Of a stretch of DNA of 41,916 bases, positions 23,631 through 33,008 are shown one piece after another (position 1 is the stretch's first letter; each line of letters starts with the position of its first letter). The translations under genes were made by a program, and so were the position numbers. Under the pieces are notes generated by a model. The model saw nothing but the letters and a program-made list of their open reading frames with translations, was not told the DNA's origin and did no database searches. Source of the DNA: Bacteroidales bacterium (lineage in GTDB: Bacteria; Bacteroidota; Bacteroidia; Bacteroidales; UBA932); contig JAFZEP010000062.1 of NCBI GenBank assembly GCA_017560625.1, positions 1 to 41,916 on the forward strand. Direction: 5' to 3'.

Positions 23631-25211
23631 ATGCAAATAGGAAGATTTATAGCATACGTACTGATAGCAGGTTGTGTCATTTCATCTTGCAAGCAGAAGC
23701 CAGAACAAATCTTGACTCCCATGCCAGAGTCAAAGCCTGCACCACAGTTTGAAAATGCTTATGAAGCAGTAGCAAATATGGGTGTAGGATGGAATCTCGG
23801 AAACACACTCGACCCAGTCTGGTCAGGAGACACCGACGGAAGAGACTGGAGACGCTGGGAGACAGGCTGGGGACAAAGCATAACTCAGCCTGAGCTTTTC
23901 GCAATGATGAGAGATGCAGGCTTTGGTGCCATCCGTGTTCCTGTCACATGGGGCGTACATATGGATGCCGAGGGAAAAGTCTATGACGAATGGATGAACC
24001 GCGTAAATGAAGTTGTAGATTATGTTCTGGATGCAGGCCTGTACTGTATCATCAATGTCCACCATGACACCGGCGCAGATGAAGAAACGGCATGGCTGGT
24101 TGCCTCGACATCAGGATATCAAGCAGCAAAAGAAAAGTATGAATACCTCTGGCTGCAGATTGCCGAAAGATTCAAACATTACGACCACCGTCTTCTGTTC
24201 GAGTCTTTCAATGAGATGCTTGATGATAAGCGCTCATGGTGTTATGCTTCATATAATGTCGGATACGATCAGGTCATGGCAGAGGATGCATATAAGTCCA
24301 TCAATGCATACGCCCAGAGCTTCGTCAACGTTGTTCGTTCTACAGGAGGAAATAACGCCGTCAGAAACCTTGTTGTAAACACTTATGGCGCATGTAATGG
24401 TGCCGGAAACTGGAATTCTCACCTGTTGGATCCACTCAGAGGCATGAGAAGGCCTGAAGATAAGGCTAAAAACCACATAATCTTCCAAGTACATTCATAT
24501 CCTGGAATCAAAGACCTGACGGCAATGGAACAGGAGGTCGGTAAGATGCTGGACGACCTGCAGACATATCTTATATCTCTTGGTGGTCCGGTGATAGTCG
24601 GCGAATGGGGAACACATGACAGCAATGCTGCTTTAGAAAACTATTGCTATTACGCACAGCACTTCGTCAGCGAAGCAAAAAGAAGAGGCATAGGAACATT
24701 CCACTGGATGAAACTTTCTGACGGAATGCACAGATCCATTCCATGCTTCAATGACCCTGAAATCACAGAGGCCATTGTAAAGGGATATCATGGAGAGTCA
24801 TTCGTGCCGACAATACCTGTTCCGGGCGATTTCGACTTCGACTACAAAGTAACCTACCACGATCTTTGGTCTGAGCTGAATCTTGCATCCTCCATATTGA
24901 GTCTTGATGAATATCAGGGAGTCGCGTTCGAACTTGCCCAGTCTCCGGCAAAAGGACAGTTCCACGTCAAGATCTATGGAGAAGATGAGGACAAGATTCA
25001 ATATATTCATCCGGATGGAGCCTCAAATGCAATGGTCTTTGACACTTCAATCCTCGGCAAAACCGTTGAGAGAGTTACTCTCCAGTGCCTTACGGAGGGC
25101 CCTGTGGAAATTATCCTGAAGAATGTCTCACTTATCAGAAAAGACGGAACCCGCGAAAATTACACCCCATCGACGTTCTGGGGTTGCGAAATAGAACTTG
25201 TGATTTCTTAA
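23631..25211 (+). CDS. GH5 family endoglucanase-like lipoprotein
   Basis: This 526-aa lipoprotein (lipobox ISSC, Cys20) has a GH5 catalytic domain (about 40-385), typical of endo-beta-1,4-glucanases: NMGVGWNLGNTLDP (49-62), IRVPVTW (101-107), INVHHD (141-146), FESFNEM with acid/base Glu195, HSY (288-290) and VIVGEWGTHD with nucleophile Glu325. The pattern fits subfamily GH5_4 or a close relative. The last 130 residues (about 397-526) form an unassigned beta-rich domain that may bind carbohydrate. The start at 23631 opens the signal peptide; any earlier in-frame start lies inside the C69 gene. It has its own position between two peptidase genes rather than within a PUL, and complements the BACON-GH5 at 31436. 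Confidence 0.9.
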   Translation: MQIGRFIAYVLIAGCVISSCKQKPEQILTPMPESKPAPQFENAYEAVANMGVGWNLGNTLDPVWSGDTDGRDWRRWETGWGQSITQPELFAMMRDAGFGAIRVPVTWGVHMDAEGKVYDEWMNRVNEVVDYVLDAGLYCIINVHHDTGADEETAWLVASTSGYQAAKEKYEYLWLQIAERFKHYDHRLLFESFNEMLDDKRSWCYASYNVGYDQVMAEDAYKSINAYAQSFVNVVRSTGGNNAVRNLVVNTYGACNGAGNWNSHLLDPLRGMRRPEDKAKNHIIFQVHSYPGIKDLTAMEQEVGKMLDDLQTYLISLGGPVIVGEWGTHDSNAALENYCYYAQHFVSEAKRRGIGTFHWMKLSDGMHRSIPCFNDPEITEAIVKGYHGESFVPTIPVPGDFDFDYKVTYHDLWSELNLASSILSLDEYQGVAFELAQSPAKGQFHVKIYGEDEDKIQYIHPDGASNAMVFDTSILGKTVERVTLQCLTEGPVEIILKNVSLIRKDGTRENYTPSTFWGCEIELVIS

Positions 25212-25227
25212 TTTATCACTATCTTGC
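25198..25227 (+). promoter_or_regulatory. Possible promoter of the S46 peptidase gene
   Basis: TTG (25198-25200) and TATCTTGC (25220-25227) are 19 bases apart. The spacing fits the Bacteroidota promoter, but the -7 box departs from TAnnTTTG in its last bases. Confidence 0.35.
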
Positions 25228-25253
25228 AATACAAATCATTCTCTGACAAGTAA

Positions 25254-27392
25254 ATGAAAAGATTCTACTTTATACTTATAGTTCTGACTGCCTTGACCGG
25301 CAGCCAGAATGCAAAGGCGGACGAAGGCATGTGGATGATCAACGTCATCAACAGCGCTCTGGAAAAGAAGATGCAGGAACGTGGCCTGGAACTTTCCGCA
25401 AACGAAATCTACAATGCAGATGCCCCTGGAGCCAGCGTTTCCGACGCTGTGGTCTCAATGGAATTCGGATGCACAGGAAGCATCATCTCCGACCAGGGTC
25501 TGCTCATCACAAACCACCACTGCGCATACAGCGACATCCACAGCATCAGCACCCCGGAATGCAACTACCTTGAGGAAGGATTCTGGGCATTCAATGCCGC
25601 AGAAGAAAGGGTGATTCCCGGCAAGAAGGTCTATTTCCTCAAGAAGGTGCTGGACGTGACCGAGGAAGTAGAGGAACTAAAGGCATCGCTTGAATCACAG
25701 AACATCGGCACCGGCATCAGAAAGCTCAGCTACCTTATGGAAAAGGAGTACAGCGAGGCAACCGGACTTGAGGCCTGGCTGGGATCGATGTGGGGCGGAT
25801 CAAAGTATTATATCGCTCTGTATGAAGTCTTTGCAGACGTTCGTCTTGTAGCAGCGCCTCCTGTGTCTTCTGCTGCCTTCGGAGGCGACATAGACAACTG
25901 GGAATGGCCTCAGCACAAGTGTGACTTCGCAACGTACCGCGTCTATACCGCTCCGGACGGATCACCGGCAGAATACTCACCGTCAAACGTTCCGATGAAG
26001 CCTGCTGCAAAGCTGAACATCTCTTTAAATGGATACAGAGAGGGCGACTTCACCATGATCATCGGCTACCCTGGCAGCACCAACCGCTACAGCAGTTCAT
26101 ACGAAGTCGACTTCAGCGAGACCCTCAAGCACCCTATCAGCAACCGCATCCGCGGAGAGCAGATGAAGATAATGAAGAAATGGATGGACGCAGATCCGGA
26201 CATCCGTCTCAAATATGCCGACTATTATTTCTCATTGAGCAACGTTCAGGAACTTTACAGCGGTGAGGTCGAGTGCTTCGGCAGATTTGACGTCGTAGAG
26301 AAGAAGGCTGAACTTGAACAGGAACTGCAGGAGTGGATCAAAGCATCTGCGGAGCGCATGGAGGAGTGGGGCGACCTGCTTGCCAGCCTTGAGAAGAACT
26401 ACACAGCCCTCCGCAAGCCCGAAAGAAATGCCTCTTTCTTCAGAGAGACCCTCATACGCGGCACACGCATGGGTACGATCATCAGAAGGATCTTCAACTC
26501 ACGCACACCGCTGACGCTGGACAAAAGGACGCTCAGAGAGTATGCCGAGATCGACTTCCGCGTAGAAGGAGAACTGATGGTCTACGCCATCAAGGAATAT
26601 GTCGAAAATGTGGATCCTGTATACTTCAGTCCATTGCAGAAGGAGATTATCGAGGCTTATTCGTCTGACGGAGTCTGCGACATCGAGGCTATGGCCAATG
26701 CCCTCTGGACAGAAAGCATATTCGGATCGGCAGAGGGATTTGACAAGATCTTCAGCAGACAGGTTTCAGCAGAGGAAGTGCTTGCCGACAAGCTCGGATG
26801 CTTCATAATGGACGTGAAGATCACAGCATTCAACGAGGCCAAACTCAAGGCGGAAAACGGTGTGAACACTCTGGATCTTGACAGAGCCTACACACACGCC
26901 CTCTACAGGATGCGTCTTGACAAAGGCGTCGAGCAGTATCCAGACGCAAACTCTACAATGAGAATCACCTACGGAACAGTGGGCTCTCTGGAGCCACGTG
27001 ACGGCATCATCTGCGACTGGAAGACTACCCCGGCAGGCATTCTTGAGAAGTTCAACCCGTCTGACTACGATTTCTCCCTCAATGACAGACAGTACCTCCT
27101 ATATAGTGCCGGCCAGTGGGGCAGATGGGGATTCGGAGACAACGGCGCTGACATGTATGTCAACTTCCTCACCGACAACGACATCACAGGAGGCAACTCC
27201 GGCAGTCCGGTCCTCAACTCGCGTGGTGAACTCATCGGTCTTGCCTTCGACGGCAACAAGGAATCACTGGCCAGCGATGCGATGTACGTCCCGGACTACA
27301 ATAAATGCGTATGCGTAGACATCCGATTCATCCTCTGGACTTTGGACCGCTATGCCGGCATGACCCGCATCACCGAAGAACTGGGATTATAA
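25254..27392 (+). CDS. S46 family dipeptidyl-peptidase (DPP7-like)
   Basis: This 712-aa serine exopeptidase removes dipeptides from the N-terminus of peptides in the periplasm. A signal peptide (about 1-22, ending AKA) precedes DEGMW, which marks the mature N-terminus in this family. The triad can be read as His89 in TNHHC, Asp in GDIDNWEWP (212-214) and Ser649 in GGNSGSPVLN. Gly667 in GLAFDGN stands where DPP11 enzymes have Arg, so a DPP7-like preference for hydrophobic rather than acidic P1 residues is predicted. It stands alone on the plus strand, 42 bases after GH5, and ends at a terminator shared with the convergent GH94 gene. Confidence 0.95.
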   Translation: MKRFYFILIVLTALTGSQNAKADEGMWMINVINSALEKKMQERGLELSANEIYNADAPGASVSDAVVSMEFGCTGSIISDQGLLITNHHCAYSDIHSISTPECNYLEEGFWAFNAAEERVIPGKKVYFLKKVLDVTEEVEELKASLESQNIGTGIRKLSYLMEKEYSEATGLEAWLGSMWGGSKYYIALYEVFADVRLVAAPPVSSAAFGGDIDNWEWPQHKCDFATYRVYTAPDGSPAEYSPSNVPMKPAAKLNISLNGYREGDFTMIIGYPGSTNRYSSSYEVDFSETLKHPISNRIRGEQMKIMKKWMDADPDIRLKYADYYFSLSNVQELYSGEVECFGRFDVVEKKAELEQELQEWIKASAERMEEWGDLLASLEKNYTALRKPERNASFFRETLIRGTRMGTIIRRIFNSRTPLTLDKRTLREYAEIDFRVEGELMVYAIKEYVENVDPVYFSPLQKEIIEAYSSDGVCDIEAMANALWTESIFGSAEGFDKIFSRQVSAEEVLADKLGCFIMDVKITAFNEAKLKAENGVNTLDLDRAYTHALYRMRLDKGVEQYPDANSTMRITYGTVGSLEPRDGIICDWKTTPAGILEKFNPSDYDFSLNDRQYLLYSAGQWGRWGFGDNGADMYVNFLTDNDITGGNSGSPVLNSRGELIGLAFDGNKESLASDAMYVPDYNKCVCVDIRFILWTLDRYAGMTRITEELGL

Positions 27393-27415
27393 CTGGCTGA
27401 TATTTAGCACTATAT

Positions 27416-27453
27416 AAAAAGTCCTTGCCGCATTAGTGCAGCAAGGACTTTTT
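27416..27453. terminator. Bidirectional terminator between S46 and GH94
   Basis: AAAAAGTCCTTGC (27416-27428) pairs with GCAAGGACTTTTT (27441-27453) around a 12-base loop. With A on one side and T on the other, it ends both the plus-strand S46 unit and the minus-strand beta-glucan PUL. Its inner sequence matches the terminator at 3-33. Confidence 0.9.
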
Positions 27454-27483
27454 ACATTTTACTGATAATCAATCAGTTAGATT

Positions 27484-29958
27484 TTAGCAACCAAGTGTGA
27501 CAACTACTGTGTGAGAACCAGGAGTGCAAGGAACAACGTTGCCGTCAAGCGGCTGGCCGTCGAAGAGAATCTCGCGGACGCCCTTGCAGATGCCGTCAGG
27601 ATTCTTCACTGTGATCTCATATGTCGCTCCACGGAAACGGCGGCGCACTGTATACTCCTTCCACTCTGAGCAGATGCATGGATCAATCTCCAGACCGTCA
27701 TATGACGGCTTGATGCCGAGGATGTACTGAGTGATTGCATACCAGTTCCATGCTGCAGTTCCTGTGAGCCAGCTGTTCTTTGCCTCACCAGGACGCGCTG
27801 CATCCTTTCCTGCAACCATCTGAGAATACACATAAGGCTCGACCTTATGGAGATCGCTTCTGAACTCTGTGTATGACGGACAGATCTTGCGATAGTAGTC
27901 CCACGCATAGTCGCCGCGACCGAGAACAGTCTCGCCGATGATCACCCATGGATTATTATGACAGAAGATGCCGGCATTCTCCTTATAACCTGCAGGATAC
28001 GACGAAATCTCTCCGTATTCCACAACATATTTCGTGAAGGCCGGATTGTTCAGCACGATGCCATGCTCACAATCCAGACGCTCCTTGACAGAGTCAAGCG
28101 CTTTCTGCACCATGCCCTCCTCAAGACCGATTCCAGCCATCGAGCACCATCCCTGAGACTCGATGAAGATCTGACCTTCCTCATTCTCATGAGAGCCGAC
28201 CTTACGTCCGAAATAGTCGTAGGCACGAAGGTACCACTCGCCGTCCCAACCATGCTTCTTGACAGCCTCCACCATATTTTCAACCAATGCAGACGCTCTA
28301 GCCGCTTCCTCCGACATGCCACGCTGCGCGCAAAGTTCCACATAGTCACGACCGCAGACTACAAAAAGTCCCGCAATCATAAGCGACTCAGCCTTAGAGC
28401 CTTCTGTCTTGTTCTCTGTTGTCTGGAAAGACTCGTTCGGATCCCATGAGAAACAGTTCAGATTGAGACAGTCATTCCAGTCTGCGCGGCCGATCAGAGG
28501 CAGCATGTGCGGACCGAGATTCTCGACAACGTGGTTGAACGAGACTCTCAGGTGCTCCATCAGAGACACCTCCGAACCAGGCTCATTGTCAAACGGCACC
28601 GGCTCATCAAGAATGCTGAAATCTCCTGTCTCCTTGATGTAAGCCACAGTTCCGAAGATCAGCCACATCGGATCGTCGTTGAATCCTCCTCCGATGTCGT
28701 TGTTTCCACGCTTGGTCAAAGGCTGGTACTGGTGGTAGCAACCACCATCCGGGAACTGTGTGGAAGCGATGTCGATGATACGCTCACGCGCACGCTCCGG
28801 AATCTGATGGACAAAACCTACAAGGTCCTGGTTTGAGTCACGGAATCCCATTCCACGTCCGATGCCGCTTTCAAAGAATGAAGCGGAGCGTGACATGTTG
28901 AATGTGACCATGCACTGATACTGGTTCCAGATGTTGACCATTCTGTCGAGCTTCTCCTCAGGACTCTTGACTGTGTAGATGCCAAGAAGGTTGTCCCAAT
29001 ATATCTTGAGCTCGGCAAACGCAGCATCAACCTTGGCAGTAGTGTCGAACGACTCGATCAGCGCCTTTGCCTTAGCCTTGTTGATAATCGGCGAACTTCC
29101 GCTGTGCAGCAGACCAGGCTCCGGCTCAGAAACGAACTTATCCTCCTGCTCATTCTCCACATAACCCAAAAGGAATATGTAATCCTTGCTCTCGCCCGGC
29201 TTGAGTTCAACTTCAATGTAATGTGAAGCAATCGGGCTCCAACCATGTGCGATGCTGTCTGAAGCAACTCCGGCAAGGACATTCTGCGGGTCACGGAACT
29301 CATTGTACAGACCGATGAATGTCTCTCTGTCTGTATCGAATCCGTCCACTGGCGCATTCACGCTATAGAATGCATAGTGGTTGCGGCGCTCCTTGTATTC
29401 GGTCTTATGGTAGATGACAGAACCATCCACCTCTACTTCGCCGGTCGAGAAGTTTCTCTGGAAATTCTCCATGTCTGTGGCAGCATTCCAGAGACACCAC
29501 TCGGCAAACGAATATAGCTTGATTTTCTTTGTTTCATCGCCAGTATTGCGCAATGTGACCTTCTGGACCTCTGCCCATGTGTGCAGAGGGACAAAGAAGA
29601 GAACGCTTGCCTCGATGCCGGCCTTGGCTCCGGTGATGCGGGTGTAGCTCATACCATGACGGCACTCATAGAAATCCAGAGCCGTCTTGCATGGCTTCCA
29701 TCCCGGTGACCACACCGTGCCTCCATCGTTGATGTAGAAATATCTTCCGCCGTTATCCATCGGCACTCCGTTGTAACGGTAGCGGGTTATCCTGCGGAAC
29801 TTTGCATCTTTATAGAACGAATATCCGCCGGCTGTATTTGAAATCAACGAGAAGAAGTCCTCGTTGCCGAGGTAGTTGATCCAAGGCCAAGGTGTCTTTG
29901 GATCCGTGATGACATATTCACGATTGCCATCGTCGAAATATCCGAAAGTCCTGTTCAT
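27484..29958 (-). CDS. Cellobiose phosphorylase (GH94)
   Basis: This 824-aa cytoplasmic enzyme splits cellobiose with phosphate to alpha-glucose-1-phosphate and glucose, saving ATP. Strongly conserved blocks are [20 protein letters not shown] (7-26), [40 protein letters not shown] (356-375), [20 protein letters not shown] (411-430), [14 protein letters not shown] with catalytic Asp496, and [15 protein letters not shown]. These match Cellvibrio cellobiose phosphorylase closely as I recall it, so the assignment is preferred over chitobiose phosphorylase. There is no signal peptide. It is the last gene of the PUL, 26 bases after the symporter, which would supply its substrate. Confidence 0.95.
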   Translation of the reverse strand: MNRTFGYFDDGNREYVITDPKTPWPWINYLGNEDFFSLISNTAGGYSFYKDAKFRRITRYRYNGVPMDNGGRYFYINDGGTVWSPGWKPCKTALDFYECRHGMSYTRITGAKAGIEASVLFFVPLHTWAEVQKVTLRNTGDETKKIKLYSFAEWCLWNAATDMENFQRNFSTGEVEVDGSVIYHKTEYKERRNHYAFYSVNAPVDGFDTDRETFIGLYNEFRDPQNVLAGVASDSIAHGWSPIASHYIEVELKPGESKDYIFLLGYVENEQEDKFVSEPEPGLLHSGSSPIINKAKAKALIESFDTTAKVDAAFAELKIYWDNLLGIYTVKSPEEKLDRMVNIWNQYQCMVTFNMSRSASFFESGIGRGMGFRDSNQDLVGFVHQIPERARERIIDIASTQFPDGGCYHQYQPLTKRGNNDIGGGFNDDPMWLIFGTVAYIKETGDFSILDEPVPFDNEPGSEVSLMEHLRVSFNHVVENLGPHMLPLIGRADWNDCLNLNCFSWDPNESFQTTENKTEGSKAESLMIAGLFVVCGRDYVELCAQRGMSEEAARASALVENMVEAVKKHGWDGEWYLRAYDYFGRKVGSHENEEGQIFIESQGWCSMAGIGLEEGMVQKALDSVKERLDCEHGIVLNNPAFTKYVVEYGEISSYPAGYKENAGIFCHNNPWVIIGETVLGRGDYAWDYYRKICPSYTEFRSDLHKVEPYVYSQMVAGKDAARPGEAKNSWLTGTAAWNWYAITQYILGIKPSYDGLEIDPCICSEWKEYTVRRRFRGATYEITVKNPDGICKGVREILFDGQPLDGNVVPCTPGSHTVVVTLGC

Positions 29959-29984
29959 ATTACTGGCGCTTAAATGTTTACTTG

Positions 29985-31394
29985 TTATGCATTGCGTCTT
30001 TCAGCAAGCTCGACCTGTACTGATTCCATCTTCTTCTTTGTAAGAGGATAGAAGAATGTCACGACAATGGCGAGAGCCGCAACGATAGCAGGAACCCAGC
30101 TCATGAGCATACGAAGACCAAGGACAGCTGTCTCAGTCTGCACAGCACCTGCAGTTGTGTCGTAGCCGAATCCTGCAAGGAGCCACATTACAGCAGCACC
30201 ACCGAAGGCACCACCGAACTTCTGAGCCATAGATGCAGATGAGAAGATGAGACCTGTAGAAGCAGTACCGTCCTTAAGCTCTGAATAATCGGCAACGTCT
30301 GCATACATACTCCAGATGAGAGGTGAAATCACACCTGTGAATGTTGAGATGAGGATCTGGAAGACAATCATTGCCCAGTATCCGCCTGCAGTTGCAGGGA
30401 GGAAGAAGAACGCGATGCTGAGGCCTACGAGAATTGCCATCGAGAGGATATAAGTGGTCTTCTTTCCAAGGTGTCTTGACATAGGCACTGCAAGCACAAC
30501 TCCCACCATGTTGGAAACCTCACCGATTGAAAGGAAAATACCGGCAGAAACGAGGAATGCCCACTCCGGTGCAATCTCTACAGTCTTGAGGATGTAGTCA
30601 GAGAAGAAGTAAGCTGTAGCTGTTCCACGCACTGTGTTGAAGAGGTTCGAAGCAAGAGCAGCACCGATGAGCAGCCACCAAGGCTTGTTCTTGAGCAGAA
30701 GCTTGAGGTCCTGACCTACAGAAACTGTAGACTCACTCTTCACATACTCCTTAGTGAAAAGGAAGCAGAGCACGAAGAGAAGGCAGCAGCAGCCTGCAAT
30801 CACGATCATCGCGTGGTTCCATGCAGTCGGATCTGTAGAAATGGATGCAAGTCCTTCAGCAGCCTGTGCAGTCTCGACAGCAGCAGCCTTGCTCTTGTCG
30901 AAGAAATTACAGAGAGGCTCCCAGATACCGAGGGCGATGAAGCTACCGCCGTATGCGAAGAACATTCTGAATGAAGAGAGGACAGACTTCTCATCCGAGT
31001 CTGATGTCATCACGTTCAGGAGTGAACCGTAAGGCACATTGATACCTGTGTACACTGTCATCATGAGGATGTATGTCACATATGCCCAAACTGTCTTGCC
31101 GTTCTCCGGAGTAGTGAAGAGCAGGACACCGCACACTGCAAAAGGAACTGCAAAATAGAGCAGATACGGACGATACTTGCCCCAACGAGTCTTGGTACGG
31201 TCTGCAAGAATACCCATCATTGGGTCAGAAACTGCATCCCACACACGAGTAACGAGCATGAGAATACCGGCATCCGCAAGGCTGAGACCGAAGACGTTTG
31301 AATAGAAGAACGGAAGGAAGTAAGAGAACAACTTCCAGAACATTGACGATGACATGTCACCGAGGCCGTAGCCAATCTTTTCTTTAAGTGTCAT
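29985..31394 (-). CDS. GPH family sugar:cation symporter (MFS)
   Basis: This 469-aa inner membrane protein belongs to the glycoside-pentoside-hexuronide symporters, with about 12 hydrophobic helices. The N-terminus [17 protein letters not shown] and the motif [13 protein letters not shown] (49-61) are diagnostic; Asp53 and Asp57 correspond to cation-binding aspartates in MelB. The cytoplasmic signature [13 protein letters not shown] follows. Between the BACON-GH5 (41 bases) and GH94 (26 bases) genes, its substrate is very probably cellobiose or a short beta-glucan oligosaccharide. This is inference from context; the substrate is not encoded in a readable motif. Confidence 0.93.
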   Translation of the reverse strand: MTLKEKIGYGLGDMSSSMFWKLFSYFLPFFYSNVFGLSLADAGILMLVTRVWDAVSDPMMGILADRTKTRWGKYRPYLLYFAVPFAVCGVLLFTTPENGKTVWAYVTYILMMTVYTGINVPYGSLLNVMTSDSDEKSVLSSFRMFFAYGGSFIALGIWEPLCNFFDKSKAAAVETAQAAEGLASISTDPTAWNHAMIVIAGCCCLLFVLCFLFTKEYVKSESTVSVGQDLKLLLKNKPWWLLIGAALASNLFNTVRGTATAYFFSDYILKTVEIAPEWAFLVSAGIFLSIGEVSNMVGVVLAVPMSRHLGKKTTYILSMAILVGLSIAFFFLPATAGGYWAMIVFQILISTFTGVISPLIWSMYADVADYSELKDGTASTGLIFSSASMAQKFGGAFGGAAVMWLLAGFGYDTTAGAVQTETAVLGLRMLMSWVPAIVAALAIVVTFFYPLTKKKMESVQVELAERRNA

Positions 31395-31435
31395 TTTTGT
31401 GTGTTTATCTGATTATTAAAATTCTTTGTTTCGAT

Positions 31436-32932
31436 TTACCTTGGAGCGCTGTTATAGATGTCGTCAAGAGAAAGGTCGTCATTATATGCGCCGATGAGAG
31501 CCTGGATCGCAGCCTTTGCCTCTGGAGAACAGTACTCTCCGTTTGCATGGCTGAGGAATGCATGTCTTTCTTCGCCCGCACCCTTTGCACCGTTGTCCCA
31601 GATCATGCTCGCCACTCCATACGTCTTGGCAAGTTTCGCATAGTACTTAAGGTAGTACTGCTGGAACTTCTGCTCACGCTCTGTAGCACGGTTTACGCAG
31701 CCAAACTCTCCCATATATACGGGAATGCCCTTTGAGATGAAGTTAGAGTATATCTTCTCGAACATCTTCTTCATGTCACTCTCATTGTCACCCGGATACT
31801 TTGCCGCAGGATCTGCAGTGTGGCCCCACTCCGAATATTTAGCCTTAAGAGTGTAATCGTAAGGATCATATGAATGCACAGCCATCACAAGACGGTCATT
31901 TGCCGAATCCTCCGGCATTCTGAATGACTCGATGGCGATATCTACATTAGTGCAATATGCCGGAACAACGAGGATACGGTTCGCATTGTTGCCGCCAGTG
32001 GCACGCACTGAGTTCACAAAGGCCTGGTTCCACTCGTGGAGGCACTGATACTGCTTTCCACCGTCCTTAAGGTTGTCTCCCCAACCCCAGCCGCCGTCCT
32101 GAATCTCATTGAACGACTCGAAGAGGAGGAAGTCACCCTTGTCCTTGAACCTTTCTGCAATCTGTCCCCACATTGCACTCACCTGCTCCAGAATCTGCTG
32201 GTGCACAGCTGGATCCTTGGCTGCAGTCTTGATGTCTAGCCAGTACTCACACTCGCTGCCGTCGTGGTGGATGTTGATCACCGCATTCAAGCCGGCGGTT
32301 TCAGCAAATCCGACCACCTGCGCAATGCGGTCGAGCCAAGCATCCTCGATCTTATAATCCGGAGCCGGTCCGATATGACCAAGCCAGGTCACAGGAATAC
32401 GCACTGTGCTGAATCCGGCAGCCTTCACCTTAGTGAAAGTAGACTGTGACGCCTTAGAATTGCTCCACGCTGTCTCGCTTGACACACCATTGCTATGTGC
32501 ATCGAACTGGTTACCAAGGTTCCATCCCATGCCGAGGATATGAGGAAGCCTGAAAGCAAGAGGAGCACTGCTGTCGCCGTGACCCAACGCCCTCTGGATA
32601 ACCTCCACATGCGCTCTCTGCTTACCGTTGGACACCGAGATGGTAGCCCTACGGTCAGTCGGCAGGTTATGCTCCATTACGGTTACAGTGACAGGAGTCT
32701 TGCCCTCGGCATCCTTTGAACCCTTTACGGCAGTGACCCAGTCTGCGCTGATGTCCATAATGTAAAAGCTGCCATGGGTAGTGACAGTAAACGTCTGCAC
32801 TCCTCCTTCGGCGGTGAATTCCAGAACTGTCTTGTCAGCCGAGATTTCTGCAGCAGAAGGCTCATCAGACAGCTTTGAACCGCATCCTGTCGACAAGAAC
32901 AACATTGTGAGAATATATAAAATGCTCTTCAT
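31436..32932 (-). CDS. BACON-GH5 endo-beta-glucanase lipoprotein
   Basis: This 498-aa surface enzyme has lipobox STGC (Cys17), a BACON domain (about 27-116, ending VEVIQRA) and a GH5 domain (about 125-485). The GH5 part shows LGMGWNLGNQFD (133-144), VRIPVTW (177-183), INIHHDG, FESFNEIQDGGWGW with acid/base Glu276, HSYDPYDY (353-360) and VYMGEFGCVN with nucleophile Glu409. The BACON-GH5_4 order is the same as in the Bacteroides xyloglucanase BoGH5A, so cellulose, mixed-linkage glucan or xyloglucan are the likely targets. It follows the binding protein by 76 bases, including a hairpin, and precedes the symporter and cellobiose phosphorylase, so a beta-1,4-glucan yielding cellobiose fits best. 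Confidence 0.92.
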   Translation of the reverse strand: MKSILYILTMLFLSTGCGSKLSDEPSAAEISADKTVLEFTAEGGVQTFTVTTHGSFYIMDISADWVTAVKGSKDAEGKTPVTVTVMEHNLPTDRRATISVSNGKQRAHVEVIQRALGHGDSSAPLAFRLPHILGMGWNLGNQFDAHSNGVSSETAWSNSKASQSTFTKVKAAGFSTVRIPVTWLGHIGPAPDYKIEDAWLDRIAQVVGFAETAGLNAVINIHHDGSECEYWLDIKTAAKDPAVHQQILEQVSAMWGQIAERFKDKGDFLLFESFNEIQDGGWGWGDNLKDGGKQYQCLHEWNQAFVNSVRATGGNNANRILVVPAYCTNVDIAIESFRMPEDSANDRLVMAVHSYDPYDYTLKAKYSEWGHTADPAAKYPGDNESDMKKMFEKIYSNFISKGIPVYMGEFGCVNRATEREQKFQQYYLKYYAKLAKTYGVASMIWDNGAKGAGEERHAFLSHANGEYCSPEAKAAIQALIGAYNDDLSLDDIYNSAPR

Positions 32933-32959
32933 TAAACGTTTTTTAAATTACATGGAAGA

Positions 32960-32983
32960 GAGGCTGGCCGCCAAGCCAACCTC
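32960..32983 (-). promoter_or_regulatory. Stem-loop between the binding-protein gene and GH5
   Basis: On the minus strand, GAGGTTGGC pairs with GCCAGCCTC (9 bp with one G-T pair) around a 6-base loop. No T run follows, so it is not a classical terminator; mRNA stability or processing is more likely. It occupies the same place in its PUL as the hairpin at 4483-4517. Confidence 0.5.
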
Positions 32984-33008
32984 CCTTGATATCAAAATCT
33001 AAAGACTG

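Noticed and set aside
27484..29958. N,N'-diacetylchitobiose phosphorylase, which would link to the GH18 PUL
   Set aside because: The conserved blocks follow cellobiose phosphorylase closely and the gene sits with GH5 and a symporter rather than with the GH18 genes.
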